This document shows, piece by piece, positions 22,902-34,198 of a stretch of DNA of 64,000 nucleotides (within the stretch, counting starts at the first letter, position 1; the number at the start of each line of letters is the position of its first letter). This DNA comes from Tubulanus polymorphus (Eukaryota > Nemertea > Palaeonemertea > Tubulaniformes > Tubulanidae): NCBI RefSeq assembly GCF_964204645.1, contig NC_134026.1, forward strand, positions 14,908,450-14,972,449, written 5' to 3'. Position numbers and translations under genes: made by a program. Below the pieces are notes generated by a model. The model was not told the origin of the DNA, ran no database searches, and was given only the letters and a program-made list of their open reading frames with translations.

Positions 22902-24085
22902 TTAATCTCTGTCAAGAAAAAAGCCGGCTGATCAATATTGCGATTTATGTTTTAAGGAGATTTAGATATGTTCTTTTCTCACATATTTTCCATTCCATGC
23001 AAAAGAATCTAAGACTTGGTTTAGGCCTCTAATTCTCAAGTACTACAATTCCAAATACTTCAGTTGACTTTTACCATGATTCCCATTCAAGTGGGAAAAC
23101 GGGAAAAGTAGTGTGTTTTGATATTTGAATTACCTGTCTTAAAAATTATATAATTTGGGGAATTCTCTTTTTTGTTGGTAAAGATTTATTTTTCTGAATG
23201 AAATGAAATCTACCAATTGAATAAACAACGGGGTCAATCCCTATCTAAACATCAAGATTAAATCGATTTTCTATAGAAACTGTCACTTAGCATTGTACAT
23301 ATTATTCGCAATAAACATCAGAGCATGCATATGCAGTACTAGATACATATATTTCAATTCACATGAATTTTATTTGTATGCTTAAATCAGCTGATCATTG
23401 ATGTATGTACGATTGAAAGGCTCTGACTTGAATAAACTTATTCAACTAAAATAGCGTCTAGTTATGAATGCGTGATTTGATTCTCTTTCCATTCCATACA
23501 ACGCAACACGACACGATGAACTGTAAGATATAAATTTGAACCTCTACTAAGTATTGTAGATGCATCAATCTAACTAAATGAAACTTCTATAAAGAATATT
23601 TAATAATGAAATAATAACACGGTTCGTAGCGGGTCCTACAAGTGCTGTACAAGTGCTTATTTTGAAAAATAAATTGTATATAAGTTTTATTTATAAGTGC
23701 TTATTTTTTAATAAAATCTATTCGAAGTGCTTATATTTTGTGATTTTGGTAGGCTGGAAATATTTTGTAATTCTGCCGGTCTGTTTAGAATAGTTCGCCG
23801 AAGTATGTATGTGCTTCACACACTCGTCACTCAGACTGCTGCTGTGTGGTTATCGATCTTATATTATTCACTACTGGTATATCGCTAGCTACGCGAAAAA
23901 CGCGCCGAGATATGTGATCTAGTTAAGGTTTTCCAAGTAACTGCGTTCCAACTAATAGCTTGCCATTCATTCAAGCAACTGCAGCAATTTAAGAATAAAA
24001 TATGCCATGTGCTAGGGAGTCACGGGGAAAACCCATTCCCATGTATATCATCAAAGTTGAATATGCTTGTTACAGTGGTGTTGTG
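22902..24085 (+). other. CCT6 3' UTR and downstream intergenic sequence
   Basis: AATAAA occurs at about 23219 and 23310, the first plausible polyadenylation signals after the stop. Further on, short repeats of AAGTGCTTATTTT occur around 23650-23740. No other gene is seen up to the Maverick remnant at 24086. Confidence 0.45.
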
Positions 24086-24236
24086 AGTAATAGGGATAAT
24101 AGGGGTTCATACCAAAGGTCGAATGGTCGAGTGAGTAAAAAATTAAAATAAATCCTCGCAAGCTCGAATTTATTTTAATTTTTTACTCACTCGCCCCTTC
24201 AACCTTCGATATGAACCCCTATTATCCCTATTAATC
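24086..24236. repeat. terminal palindrome of a Maverick remnant (copy D)
   Basis: Two arms of about 68 bases, starting AGTAATAGGGATAATAGGGG and ending with its near-exact inverse, flank a loop of about 14 bases (CCTCGCAAGCTCGA). Only a handful of mismatches are present. Related palindromes start at 26311, 44134 and 57541, each directly upstream of the same leader sequence, which marks them as the element end. Confidence 0.85.
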
Positions 24237-24380
24237 TTAAAATATTCATGTTTTAAAAGTGAGAGTAAAATGTTAACAGAATAATCTAGAAAATAAGATC
24301 ATATATAGATTTCGAATGATAAAATATAATTTTTAACATAAAAAGTAACGAGTACAATAATTCATATTTAAAACATTAAA

Positions 24381-24483
<103 letters not shown>

Positions 24484-24570
24484 TAGATTCTTATTTTTAA
24501 ACGTAAAAAGTGTGAGTAATTAACGAGTGAAATAATTCATATTTAAAATATCGAATATTTTATATGTGAA

Positions 24571-24760
24571 TAACTTCTAAAATCAATTTTAATAAAAAAT
24601 TTGATATTGAAATGGAGAGTAGTAAACAAGTACACAGTGAGAACAACAAATCATTTAGAATTAAAGATATCACGAATGCTAAATCTGTAGATTATAAATT
24701 TAAGAAGTTAAATGAACAAACAATTCATAAGAAATATTTAATTACAAATATAGCAGCCAT
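24571..24760 (+). pseudogene. Maverick remnant: polymerase leader joined to OB-like small gene
   Basis: The leader AACTTCTAAAATCAATTTTA that precedes the polymerase gene in copies B and C is here followed directly by the start of the small gene found at 48570 (SVDYKFKKLNEQTIHKKYL). The entire polymerase gene is missing, and the small gene is cut at about 24760 where the composite repeat begins. It is a deletion derivative, then truncated. Confidence 0.75.
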
Positions 24761-24794
24761 AACGGGTTTTCTGCACAGTCTTAGAATCCTGTTC

Positions 24795-25060
24795 AACGGT
24801 GGATTTCGACAAAGCATTTGATAAGGCACAACATCAGCCATTACTAACTAAACAGGCTATTAGGAAACAGTATCAATGATAGGTCGCCCAAATGGCTTAG
24901 CAGTTATCTCTGAACGAAAACTTGTAGTGGAAATCAACGGAACGCCTCCTTTTGGAATAAGTCGGTCTTACTAGTGGAGTCACGCAAGGTAGTATCCTAA
25001 GTCGTCTTCTGTTTAATGTCCTGACAAATGACATACACAGTAATCCAAAATATACCAGAC
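24795..25060 (+). pseudogene. LINE reverse-transcriptase fragment, copy 2
   Basis: Encodes STVDFDKAFDKAQHQPLL and, in other frames, pieces of the SGVTQGSIL and LFNVLTND motifs. It has different stops from copy 1 at 7990. Confidence 0.65.
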
Positions 25061-25603
25061 CAAGTAAATTTCCAAAACGAACTTAATGTTCCGACAAGAA
25101 AATCGTGTTCGAGTGAAAACAATTCAGTTTGGTTGAACAATACGCTTTTTTTGAACGAAAACTTTCTTCATTCTGACAAAAAAATGTTTTCGAATAAAAA
25201 GCTATGTTATTGTTGAAATTAAAAACTTTTTGTCCCGGCAAAAAAATTTGGTTGAGCGAAAACAATTTTTTAGAACGAATGTTGTGAATGAAAACAATTC
25301 TGTTCGATTGAACGAAATACTTAATACTTTTGGTTCGGAGAAAAAACTTTTTACAATATACTTGTTCGAACGAAAAACTTAATGTTCTGACAAGAAAATT
25401 CTGTTCAAATTAAAACGATTCTGTTCGATCGAACGAAAAACCTTTCGTTTGGAAAAGAAAAGTTTGTTCTAACAATTTTTCAAATTGGTTCAATCGAAAA
25501 GAATATTATTGGTTGGAACGAAATAAATTTTGTTCCGACGAAAGAATTTTCAAGTGAAAGGTCTTTTGAACGAAAAAAAAGATATTTCTGGGGCTCCGCA
25601 GTA

Positions 25604-25930
25604 ACTTAAAGCCGGACGTAGGTTGGCCTTGTGACGCGATGCGATCCTCGCCTTGCATCGCAAGTTTCGGTGCAATTCGGTGCGATACGATTGTGTGCAA
25701 CAAGTTTCTGCCAGTCGCAAGAGCGCGTAGGTCGGTTGTGATAGTCGTGTAGCGTCGCAGAAAGTAGAACGCTTGTGACTCCTTGTGACTGGCGTTGCTG
25801 ACAGTCGCAACGCGTCGCAAGGAGCGTAGGTCGATGAGTCGTTGTGACACAATCGTCGCTGGCGGTCGCAGTGAATAGCGTCGCAGTGAGTCACAAGCCG
25901 TTGCAAAGCCGACCTACGCCCGCCTTAACT
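25604..25930. mobile_element. MITE with GTCGCAAC-rich interior, copy 2
   Basis: Ends AGCCGGACGTAGGTTGGCCT and inverse GCCGACCTACGCCCGCCTTA. TTAA lies at both edges as in copy 1. Confidence 0.7.
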
Positions 25931-26310
25931 CATTAGCAATTAATTTATGATGAAAAAACTCAAATGAAAAGTTTGGCTAATAAAGCTGTCTGCTCAGACG
26001 AAATTTTCAAAAAAAAATCTTCATTTTTGCCAATAAAATAGATAATTGTGATTGATCGTTGCAAGTCAGAACCAGTTAATCACTAATTAACATGCATTTT
26101 AATAAATCTGGTTCCTCCTATACAGTGAACTTAGCTTTAACCTAGTAGAGGCTACTAGCCTATGTATATGCGTAGGCCTAACATCCGGACTGATTTGTCG
26201 TAGGCCTATCGAATAACAACCCTCCTAAATATCTTAAATTTTGTTTTGAAGTTCAATCCAATGAGTCCGTTAATAACCGCAACATTTATACTGTGTTTGT
26301 TTGAGACAGT

Positions 26311-26452
26311 AGTAATAGGGATAATGAGGGTTCATACCAAAGGTCGAACGGTCGAGATCATAAAAAATGAAAAAATAAATTCTCGCACACTCGAATTTAT
26401 TTTTCGCCCGCCCCTTCGACCTTTGATATGAACCCCCATTATCCCTATTACT
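26311..26452. repeat. terminal palindrome of a Maverick end (copy E, possibly the far end of copy A)
   Basis: Arms beginning AGTAATAGGGATAATGAGGG and its inverse, about 65 bases each. The next 80 bases match the polymerase leader, and the ATG context at 26532 matches the polymerase start, but the frame stops after about a dozen codons and similarity ends near 26575. If inverted terminal repeats of the family extend into the polymerase start, this could be the other end of the inverted copy A; otherwise it is a solo remnant. Confidence 0.7.
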
Positions 26453-26574
26453 CTTAAAATATTCATATATATGAATAACATATAAATGAATAACTTCTAA
26501 AATCAATTTTAATAAAAAATTTGATATTAAAATGGAAGCAAATAAGAAGTACTACTGTTCAACATGAAAAATCA

Positions 26575-26955
26575 ATATAATATAATACATGACTCTTGAT
26601 TTTTTACAAAAACACCTGTTGCTATAGTTGCCATAGTGACACACAGCGCCTGTTGAGTATGTATTGCGACATTATGAGTCATACCTCTGATATTTACTGT
26701 TGCGCAAGTATGTATTACACATACTGGATCGCCGCTCTCTTACTGAACAGACGGCATATACATAACACTTAGGATTTATCTATCGAAACACAATTCGGAG
26801 TTAAGGTTTATAGTTCTAAATGTAAGTACTGTTTTTTGTAGTTATTATGAAGTAGGGAAAGGGGGCTACTAAATATGAAACCTTTAAATATATTTAAGTG
26901 TATTTAGTATATCTTTTAGATAATTAGAGTTACCACTAATATCTGTTAGATTAAT
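26575..26955. other. no gene recognised
   Basis: AT-rich sequence between the Maverick end and a small broken gene; nothing identified. Confidence 0.4.
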
Positions 26956-26958
26956 AAA

Positions 26959-27268
26959 ATGTCACACGCATCAAGAAGCGATAGAGAAACTCAAGATAAT
27001 CATTCTGAGGAATCGACAGCAATGGATATCGAACCAATAGAAATTGGCGTAGAAGCACAAGAAACACAAAAGATCGACGAAGAAACTATATAAGAATTTC
27101 AAAAAGATTTAGACTACTCCAAAAATTCCAATGATTAAGTTTAACATTTGTTGATGTAGTTAAATATTTACCGGCAATTGAAAAAATGTTTGTAATTATA
27201 AATTCTTATATATATAAATCAAATGATGTATTGGATGAAACGACCGAACATACTTGTATATGTATTGT
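26959..27268 (+). pseudogene. small broken gene, unknown, acidic N-terminus
   Basis: Starts MSHASRSDRETQDNHSEEST in an ATAAAATG context like Maverick genes. A stop after 44 codons and a frameshift follow; the continuation reads LTFVDVVKYLPAIEKMFVII. The acidic head and AT-rich code fit a Maverick cargo gene near the element end, but it has no match among the other genes in this window. The Harbinger insertion 380 bases downstream separates it from the HNH gene. Confidence 0.4.
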
Positions 27269-27625
27269 GTAAATCTGTAGGCGCAACTCGGTGAATATTC
27301 TATGTTCGGTCATTTCAATTATGATTAGCGCATGCGCATTGATCAAAAGCGCGCCTGTAAGCGCACTTTTGCCCAGTGCGCATGCGTTTCAATATTTTAT
27401 GTTCGGTCGTTTCAATTTTACAGAATAAATATATAATTATGGTTAGCGCATGCGCATTGATCAAAAGCACCTGTATGCGCGCTTTTGCCCAGTGCGCATG
27501 CGTTTGAATTTTCTATGTTCGGTCAATTCAATTTTACAGAATAAATATATAATTATGATTTGCGCATGCGCATTGATCAAAAGCGCGCCTGTCAGCACGC
27601 TTTTGCCCAGTGTGCATGTGGCACG
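27238..27625. repeat. three ~100-115-bp repeats with palindromic GCGCATGCGC
   Basis: Each unit holds TATGTTCGGTC-TTCAATT, then GCGCATGCGCATTGATCAAA and TTTTGCCCAGTGCGCATGCG. Units begin near 27300, 27398 and 27514. An inverted copy of the first block (GAAACGACCGAACATA) lies at 27238, so the array also has a foldback character. GCGCATGCGC is the known consensus core of the NRF1 transcription factor site. Confidence 0.75.
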
Positions 27626-27878
27626 GATATTGTAACTGGTATGATTTAAGGCCCATCTACACGGAGGCACTAAAAAGCCGGCTCCGTTGGAACCGGCTTT
27701 TTTGGGGTCGGTATTTTGAATAGCGCGCGTCTACACGAAGGCTTCTCGAGTGCTGGGGAAGCGAGGTTTTCGGTTACACAAACATAGAGCGGGGTTTTCG
27801 GTTACAGAAACATTGTGGCGCAGGGTTCCGTACTTCGATTCAACATTTAAGAATTTCTCAACCGAGTTGTGATAAAAT

Positions 27879-29645
27879 ATGGAGCTTATGTCACTTTGTA
27901 TGTGGATGCTGTTCCTACAGGTTTTACATAATCGACAACGTAGGCAGGCTTATCGACTAAGGACTTTGAAAAAACGGAAGAGACGTATTATTCAATTCAG
28001 AAGACGGCAACTGCAGCAACGACAAGAAGTTATTAACTTTTTCATGATGAAATTTGACCAAGCTGACCTAAGGAAAGGGCGAATTTGGAGTTTTCCTAAG
28101 AGTTCTGATCTGTGGGATAATATAATGGCCTATTGGACAGATGAACGTTGGTTAGAGAACTTTAGAATGACAAGAAATACATTTCAGGTAGGCCTTGCCT
28201 GAGGATCATAAAGATGTAAGAAAGCAATCTCAATCTCAATAGCTGAATACAGTGGCGACGGAACCGCCGCGGCAGTTTTTTCCCTAATAACCATTTTCTT
28301 TTAACATCGAATTTACTTTGGCCTCATCATAGACATATTTATTCCTTACAAATAAAAACAACTGTTCCAGATACTCGAAAAATGCTTCAAATTTTCTAAA
28401 TTTTCTTGGGGGAGGACCCCCAAACCTCCCTCATGGGCATTCGCACCTTCGGTGCTCGCTCGTCGGGTTAAGAGGCATTGTTTCTGATGAAGTATGTAAA
28501 TTTGTCTTTAGCACCCCCCGAAGTATATGTTTACACCCCCTCCCCCCAAAAAAGCGTACATACTATTTGGACACTCCCATACCTTGCTGTCAAAGTGACG
28601 CATAGGTGCAGAAAATTGCTCAAATATGAAGATAGATTTATTGCCTTATTTTTCAATATCACTAAAAGTAACTAATCCTTATATTTTACAGTATATCTGC
28701 CAGAGTCTGTCAGGAAAACTACAGAAGATGAATACCACTATGAGGGAGCCTTTATCAGTTGAAAAGCGAGTAGCTATAACTATCTGGAGACTGGCAACTG
28801 GTGCCGATTACCGAACAATTTGTTACATTTTCGGTGTAGGTCGGAGTACAGTGGGCGGTGTTGTTCTTGAAGTGACTGAAGCAATTGCAACCATTCTTGG
28901 TCATGAGTGGGTAAAAATCCCAACGGGTGATGACTTATTGGAAAACGTTCAAACGTTTGAAGGAGTTATGGGTTTTCCCCAGTGTTTTGGAGCTATCGAT
29001 GGTACCCATATACCAATAATCGCGCCAACTGATACTCCAAAAGATTATTATAATCGCAAGGGATATTTTAGTCTAAACGTGCAAGCTTTGGTTGACAGCA
29101 GTTACAGGTTCATTGATGTTGTTATCGGATGGCCAGGCAGTGTACATGATGCCAGAATCCTTGGTAACTGTACATTGTATGACAACGCAGAACGTTGCAC
29201 TCTTGTTCCGAATACAAAACGACGCATAAATGGCATTGATATTCCTCTAATGATCTTAGGTGACCCTGCTTATCCATTACTTCCATGGCTTATGAAGCCC
29301 TATTCAGATAACGGATTATTAACAAAATCTCAACATAACTTTAACTACCGTCTTAGTCGTGCTAGAATGGTTGTGGAAAATGCATTTGGCAGGCTAAAAG
29401 GCAGGTGGCGCATTCTCTCGAAACGTCTGGATAATAAACTTGAATATGTTCCGAATGTTATTTTGTCATGTTGTGTTCTTCACAACATCTGTGAAACCTA
29501 TAAAGAGTTATTCGACCAGCAATTGCAAGAAAATTTGGTGGAAATGCGTGAAGAGCCTGTGGCTAGAGTTTGCAATACAAATGTTGAAGAAGCTGGTGAT
29601 ATTCGTCGAGCTCTAGAAAATTATTTTTATTTCCGGGGTAATTAA
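27879..29645 (+). CDS. Harbinger transposase (HARBI1-like), two exons
   Basis: Exon 1 (27879-28187, 103 codons) ends in TTTCAG|GTAGG and exon 2 (28692-29645) starts after TTTTACAG; the junction is in phase 0 and gives 420 residues. Exon 2 has a helix-turn-helix region (VAITIWRLATGADYRTI, then GVGRSTVGGVV) and the DDE_Tnp_4 core: Asp in FGAIDGTHIP (about residue 206), Asp in LGDPAYPLLPW (294) and Glu in MVVENAFGRLKGRW (332). GWPGSVHDARIL is also typical. All three catalytic acids are present and I found no stop or frameshift, so this gene looks intact. The transposase needs the partner Myb-like protein for nuclear import and end binding in known Harbingers; that partner is damaged here. Confidence 0.92.
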
Positions 29646-31380
29646 CTCTGGGTACATGAGCTATTTTAATGCAAGAATTTAAGTTGAAGTTAGTTGCAAG
29701 AATTTAAGTTGAAGTTAGTTGTCCATCGTGCATTTTGTCTAGTTGTAGTTATAGTTTGATATAAAAGTGACAGCTCCTTAATTGCAATTTGAAATCTGCT
29801 TTAACTAATTAACAGTTTTTGTGCTCTTAATCGGACACGGTAGGCTGGTATTGTGTGTTATGATATAGAAATTGAATAGTTTGTGATGCACACGCCTACA
29901 AAAAATAATGAAAATTGAAATTTGTTTTTTTATACAATGTAGTTTTTGTAATTTTTATACTAATGGCTAATCAAACGTGTTAATTACTGGATGATCAATG
30001 ATTTCTTAGCCAATCGAATTTGGCTAATGTTTTTATTACTGAGAGAGTTTTAGGATTTCAAAAGCGTTGTTTCGTATATAGATGAAAAATGATTACAGTA
30101 TTATTGTTTTAAGTTGTGTAATGGAATCAAAATTGGATTAATTTCAAATAAAGCTGGTGACTAGAATAAAATTATTACAAAGCCTACAGAGAATTGACGC
30201 ACCAGAAGATATACTCTGGTCAGGCCTGTACATAGAGGGGGTTCGGACAAACCCCCCTTTTGTGGTGCCCTTTTTCGAATTTTTGACGTCCGAAAATGTT
30301 CTCAAATTTTTTCTCAGGAATTTCATCTCCAAAGAAAAAAGGGCACATGTCGTCCCTATCAATCACAAAAGTAGAAAAGAGCATGCACATTTTTACAAGA
30401 CAAGGAGATAGTTTTCAACAAAAAGGTTTCCATGTTTATTCCCTGGAAACTACATCTCAATGCAGTAAATTTCCTACAAAGCAATTTGCATCAGGACTTC
30501 ATTTGTTGCTTGGAAATTGAACCATAAAGCAGTAATTTTTCTGGGGGAGGACCCACTCATAAATGCCCTTCTTTTATAAGTTGTGTTACAGTAGTCCCTG
30601 GATCCACCCATTGCAGGAAATTGATCTAAAAACAGGTAAAATATCAAAATTTTCTCACCTGGTCCGGGTACCGCCACACCATATTGGATGCCTTTTTTGG
30701 TGACATTGCCCTTCCCCCCCCCCAAGTAGAACCCCCTAAAATAATCCTGTCTACGGGCCTGCTGGTATCCAGTTGGGATATAGAGATGAACCATTCGAGT
30801 ATCCCCTGGGTCCTTGGACACTGCCTATTTATAGCGCAAAAATCCTGATGGGTTACTTCAGAGGAATAAGCCAGAAAAATTTGTGTAGGCAGTCGGATCT
30901 CTTTGGGCCGAAGGCTCACCAACCCAAAAAGTCAGGTTTTGAAAAAGTCACAAATATAGGAAAAACAACATAATTTGATAAAAAACTTTTTTTTCAAATC
31001 ATCTTTGTTACATTACAAAAGATACATTATCAAACAGATACCTGAATGAATACAATTTTTTTTAAAATTTTCCAGCAGATAGGAACCTAAACTAGAGGTC
31101 CATGGACCTCTTGCCCCATTGAGAGTGTAAGACCCATGAATATTGCAATTAGGAAATTAACTGATTTCTACAGTGGTTTACTAGCAGTCTATTTTTGCAA
31201 CTGCGAAATACAGGTGTGCAAGAAAAAAAAACTTTCAAAGCAGCAACATAAAATTTCAAGTTTCTTTACTAATAATAATAATTCTAATACTTTTTTTGGT
31301 TTGATTGCCATGATAAAATTCATTTAAAAAGTAACATTAATACGCCTAAACTGAACTACTTCGACTTTTATTGCTAAACT
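29646..31380. other. Harbinger interior without a gene
   Basis: Non-coding. A 25-base direct duplication (CAAGAATTTAAGTTGAAGTT block) lies at 29671-29721. Stretches at 30210-30340 and 30530-30760 with C-rich runs (CCCCCCTTTTGTGG, GGGGGAGGACCC) look like fragments of dispersed repeats. Confidence 0.5.
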
Positions 31381-31390
31381 AACTAATTCC
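31381..31390. repeat. 10-bp target duplication, left
   Basis: AACTAATTCC, repeated at 31976-31985 on the other side of the foldback. Confidence 0.85.
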
Positions 31391-31975
31391 ATATGAGTAA
31401 AATCCCACAATAAATGAATTAAATGTTTATTTAAAACATATAAGAAATATTTCGGGTGGTTACTACCACCCTTCTTCAGTCTAAAATGACTTGCCAAATA
31501 TACACACAGTATTAATGAAATAGGACGCGAATCGCTGCACATTACGTTATGGGGACTAGAGCACTGACATATCTTGAAAGAAGTTTATTATGGGGGCTGA
31601 AACCATTATTAAAGAATGATCGGAATGAGTGTTAAATCAAAGCAGATTCAACTATATGTCGTTTAGTGCGACTATTGTTGGGAAAAATAATATTGGCTCC
31701 AGAAAAATCAAAATTATGTCCGGTAACCAAAGAATGAGAGACTACGCCACTTTCTAATTTAACCCCATTGAATACAACCCGTTTCCCCACCTATTTCATG
31801 TATTAATACTGTGTGTGTATTTGGCAAGTCATTTTAGACTGAAGAAGGGTGGTAGTAACCACCCGAAATATTTCTCATATGTTTTAAATAAACATTTTAT
31901 CATTTAATCCATTTATTGTGGGATTTTACTCATATCGTTTTATCACGGATATTGTGATCTCCAATTGATTCATTT
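31391..31975. mobile_element. 585-bp foldback insertion with hammerhead-like core
   Basis: Flanked by a perfect 10-bp duplication. Two arms of about 145 bases in inverted orientation (31391-31531 and 31788-31937) flank a roughly 255-bp middle. Each arm carries CTGAAGA, a GGGTGGT-AGTA-ACCACCC hairpin, then GAAA, the spacing of a hammerhead ribozyme core with stem II. The right side ends with TTATTGTGGGATTTTACTC and CACGGATATTGTG blocks, also seen in the 145-bp insertion at 42530. Inverted partial copies, variable target duplications of about 10 bp and hammerhead motifs are known from Penelope-like retroelements, which is my best guess. I could not find a proper cleavage triplet, so ribozyme activity is unproven. 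Confidence 0.65.
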
Positions 31976-31985
31976 AACTAATTCC
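31976..31985. repeat. 10-bp target duplication, right
   Basis: AACTAATTCC. It contains the stop codon of the minus-strand Myb-like gene (31978-31980). Confidence 0.85.
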
Positions 31986-34198
31986 AGCTGTTAAGGGAGT
32001 GTTTTATAAATGAGAAAGCAGAAGGGCGTTCATCATTATTGGATGGAAGTTCAGGTGCTGCTGTTGTATTCTGTAATAAGGAATCAGTTGTTTCCGGCCT
32101 CCATTGTGCCCTTGATGGGCTTGCATACTGACGAGGTTCTAGAATTTGATAATTATTCATTGGCGGTTCCATGGCTCCTAACTGTGGTCCAAACGGCTGT
32201 TGCATATAATTACTTTGCCCAAACATACCACTCATGAGCTGAAATATTTTCAGTTCATGAGCCCAATCATCTCTACGCATGCGTTCCTCTTTTTCACGCT
32301 CTTCTTTTCGCATTTGTTCTTCTTTTTCCAAAAATTTCTCATCTGACCGCTATTGAAACTGAAGAAATGATTCAAACAGTTCACCTTGGCGGGTGAGCTT
32401 CTTCTTTGGAGGTGCTGAAAAATTGAAAAACTCGTGACATATACTTAAACCACTTATAGTACAATGTCCATACAAAATTATAGAATTCGTACAGATATGG
32501 ACACCCAGAATTCCATGATCCACGCTGATCAATCACAAAGGTGCACCAGGGGCCCTCCCCCAGAAAATGGATTTTTCCAAACTGTGAGATCGATTAGTGA
32601 ATCTGGACATGATATATTGTGAGAGGAAATAACATGAATCACCATATTCATCAACTAAAACAATTGATATAGATTGATATAGATTCAATCATAAGTTGAT
32701 TTGCACAATTATGATGATAATAAAAACATAGGCCCTAATCACACATCACAGTCATAATCCAATTCATTCATAGGCACATATTAGACACATTACATTCATT
32801 CATATTAGACCACTTAACAGTCTATTTTCTTTATATATAAGTTATCTTTGTATTGTGTAATTGAAATGGTTGATAATTCAAGAACAATTAATAGACTGCA
32901 TACTGCTTAGAACACAAAACAATGGTATTCGGAATATCTCTGAAATTGAAATTCCCTGACTTTTCCCTGATTCTACGTTATACCCAGAAATTTGGTCAAA
33001 GCCTGAAAAGAACTTCCCTATAAAAACATGATTTCTGTCTACCGGGCAGAGGAATAAAGACGTTAACTGCTGAGGCCCCATGTTCAAAAATTCAAATAAT
33101 ACTACTACCTTTTTCTTTGTCTGTTCTTTGGACTTTATCTGGTTTTCGGGCTTTATTTACTTTTTGAACTTTATCTGGTTTTTGCACTTTTTCAATAGGC
33201 TTCTTTATCTTCGCTTTTTCTTTGGGTGTGCTGGTCGAAATTTCTGCAAATCAAATTCAAAATGGTATATTTCATCAAGAGGTTCTATCACATCTGAAAA
33301 GAGGGCATTGCTATGCTAGTTCACTGCAATCATCTCATACAGGGGTGCTGAAGAAAGTGAATTTCACTAGCATTAAATACATACTTGTTTTTGATCCATG
33401 TGCACTGGTATCTACAGGCTGAATCAGCTTACTTCTTTGTTTCATAAACTTGCTGACAATCTGTGACCCTAAAATGTGTCAATTTATGAATATAAAATTG
33501 CAGTACCATAAACAGAAGTTACTCGAAAAAAGTTTTAACACTGAACTTCAACTGCTTGAAGATTGAATTTACCAGTTTCACATGTCATTATTATGGTACA
33601 TTTTATTAGAAATAATTAAGCTTACCGACACCATCACTGTCATCACCACTACTACAAAGTTCATCATCAACGTCATTTTCTGCCGCAGAATTACTGGTAA
33701 CAGTAGATATAGGACTAAAAGGACTCAACTATCATCATCCTCATCATCATCATCATCGTTGATATCATTATCAGACACGGAACTGGTTTCATCTTCATCT
33801 GATGATGCACTAACACTGGCTGGCTCAGTCTCAATCTCTTCTGGCTCCAAAACGTACTGAGACTGTACCTGTGAGGTCTCCAGCATTACCCTAGGCCTAA
33901 TATTCGGTCTATGGCCTAATATTTCATCTAATTCTTCGTAATAATCCATTGTTATTCTCCCTCTCCCAGATCTTGAGTTGTTGTCTTTAATTTTTTTGAA
34001 TTCCGCCTTCAGTCGTTTCATACGGCTTTTTATCTGTGTTGCCGTTTTCGCTATTCCGTATATCAATAGTTCAGTAGATATCGTTTTGTAAACGAGCGAA
34101 TCCTTTTTCGTTCCGTCGAATTGTGATTGGATATCTTCGCGCTTCCAAATCGCTATTAGCGCCTTGTTTTCTCTACTTGACCACTTAGTCATTTTCAT
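31978..34198 (-). pseudogene. Harbinger Myb/SANT-like (trihelix) DNA-binding protein, multi-exon, damaged
   Basis: The first exon (34198 down to about 33627) starts MKMTKWSSRENKALIAIW, a Myb/SANT trihelix domain of about 90 residues, then an acidic Asp/Ser tail coded by TCATCATC repeats; a stop at 33725 followed by a shifted open frame shows a frameshift. Candidate exons follow at 33469-33388 (GSQIVSKFMKQRSKLIQPVD), 33245-33109 (Lys-rich, EKAKIKKPIEKVQKPDK) and 32414-31978 (Arg/Glu-rich coiled coil EEREKEERMRRDDWAHELK). The last exon has an in-frame stop (near 32352). Its own stop lies inside the target duplication of the 31391 foldback. In known Harbingers this protein binds the transposon ends and recruits the transposase. 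As it stands it cannot be full length. Confidence 0.75.

Larger units (their letters stand above)
24764..26210. repeat. composite dispersed repeat, copy 2
   Basis: Carries the same blocks as 7757-9730 in the same order: LINE reverse-transcriptase fragment (about 24795-25060), TTCGAACGAAAA word array (25085-25585), GTCGCAAC-rich MITE (25604-25930) and the CTAGTAGAGGCTACTAGCCT tail. It is shorter at the left, missing about 100 bases next to the start, and is inserted in Maverick copy D. Confidence 0.75.

Noticed and set aside
24086-24240. I-SceI-like homing site (TAGGGATAATAGGG resembles part of the site)
   Set aside because: Only partial similarity and it is simply part of the palindromic element end, present in variants that do not keep the match.
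30474-30930. Overlapping open frames on both strands
   Set aside because: No motif, and the region shares C-rich blocks with non-coding dispersed repeats.
31391-31975. Complete active hammerhead ribozyme
   Set aside because: The core CTGAAGA, stem II and GAAA are clear, but I could not find a well-placed NUH cleavage site with stem III in either copy, so only a hammerhead-like core is claimed.
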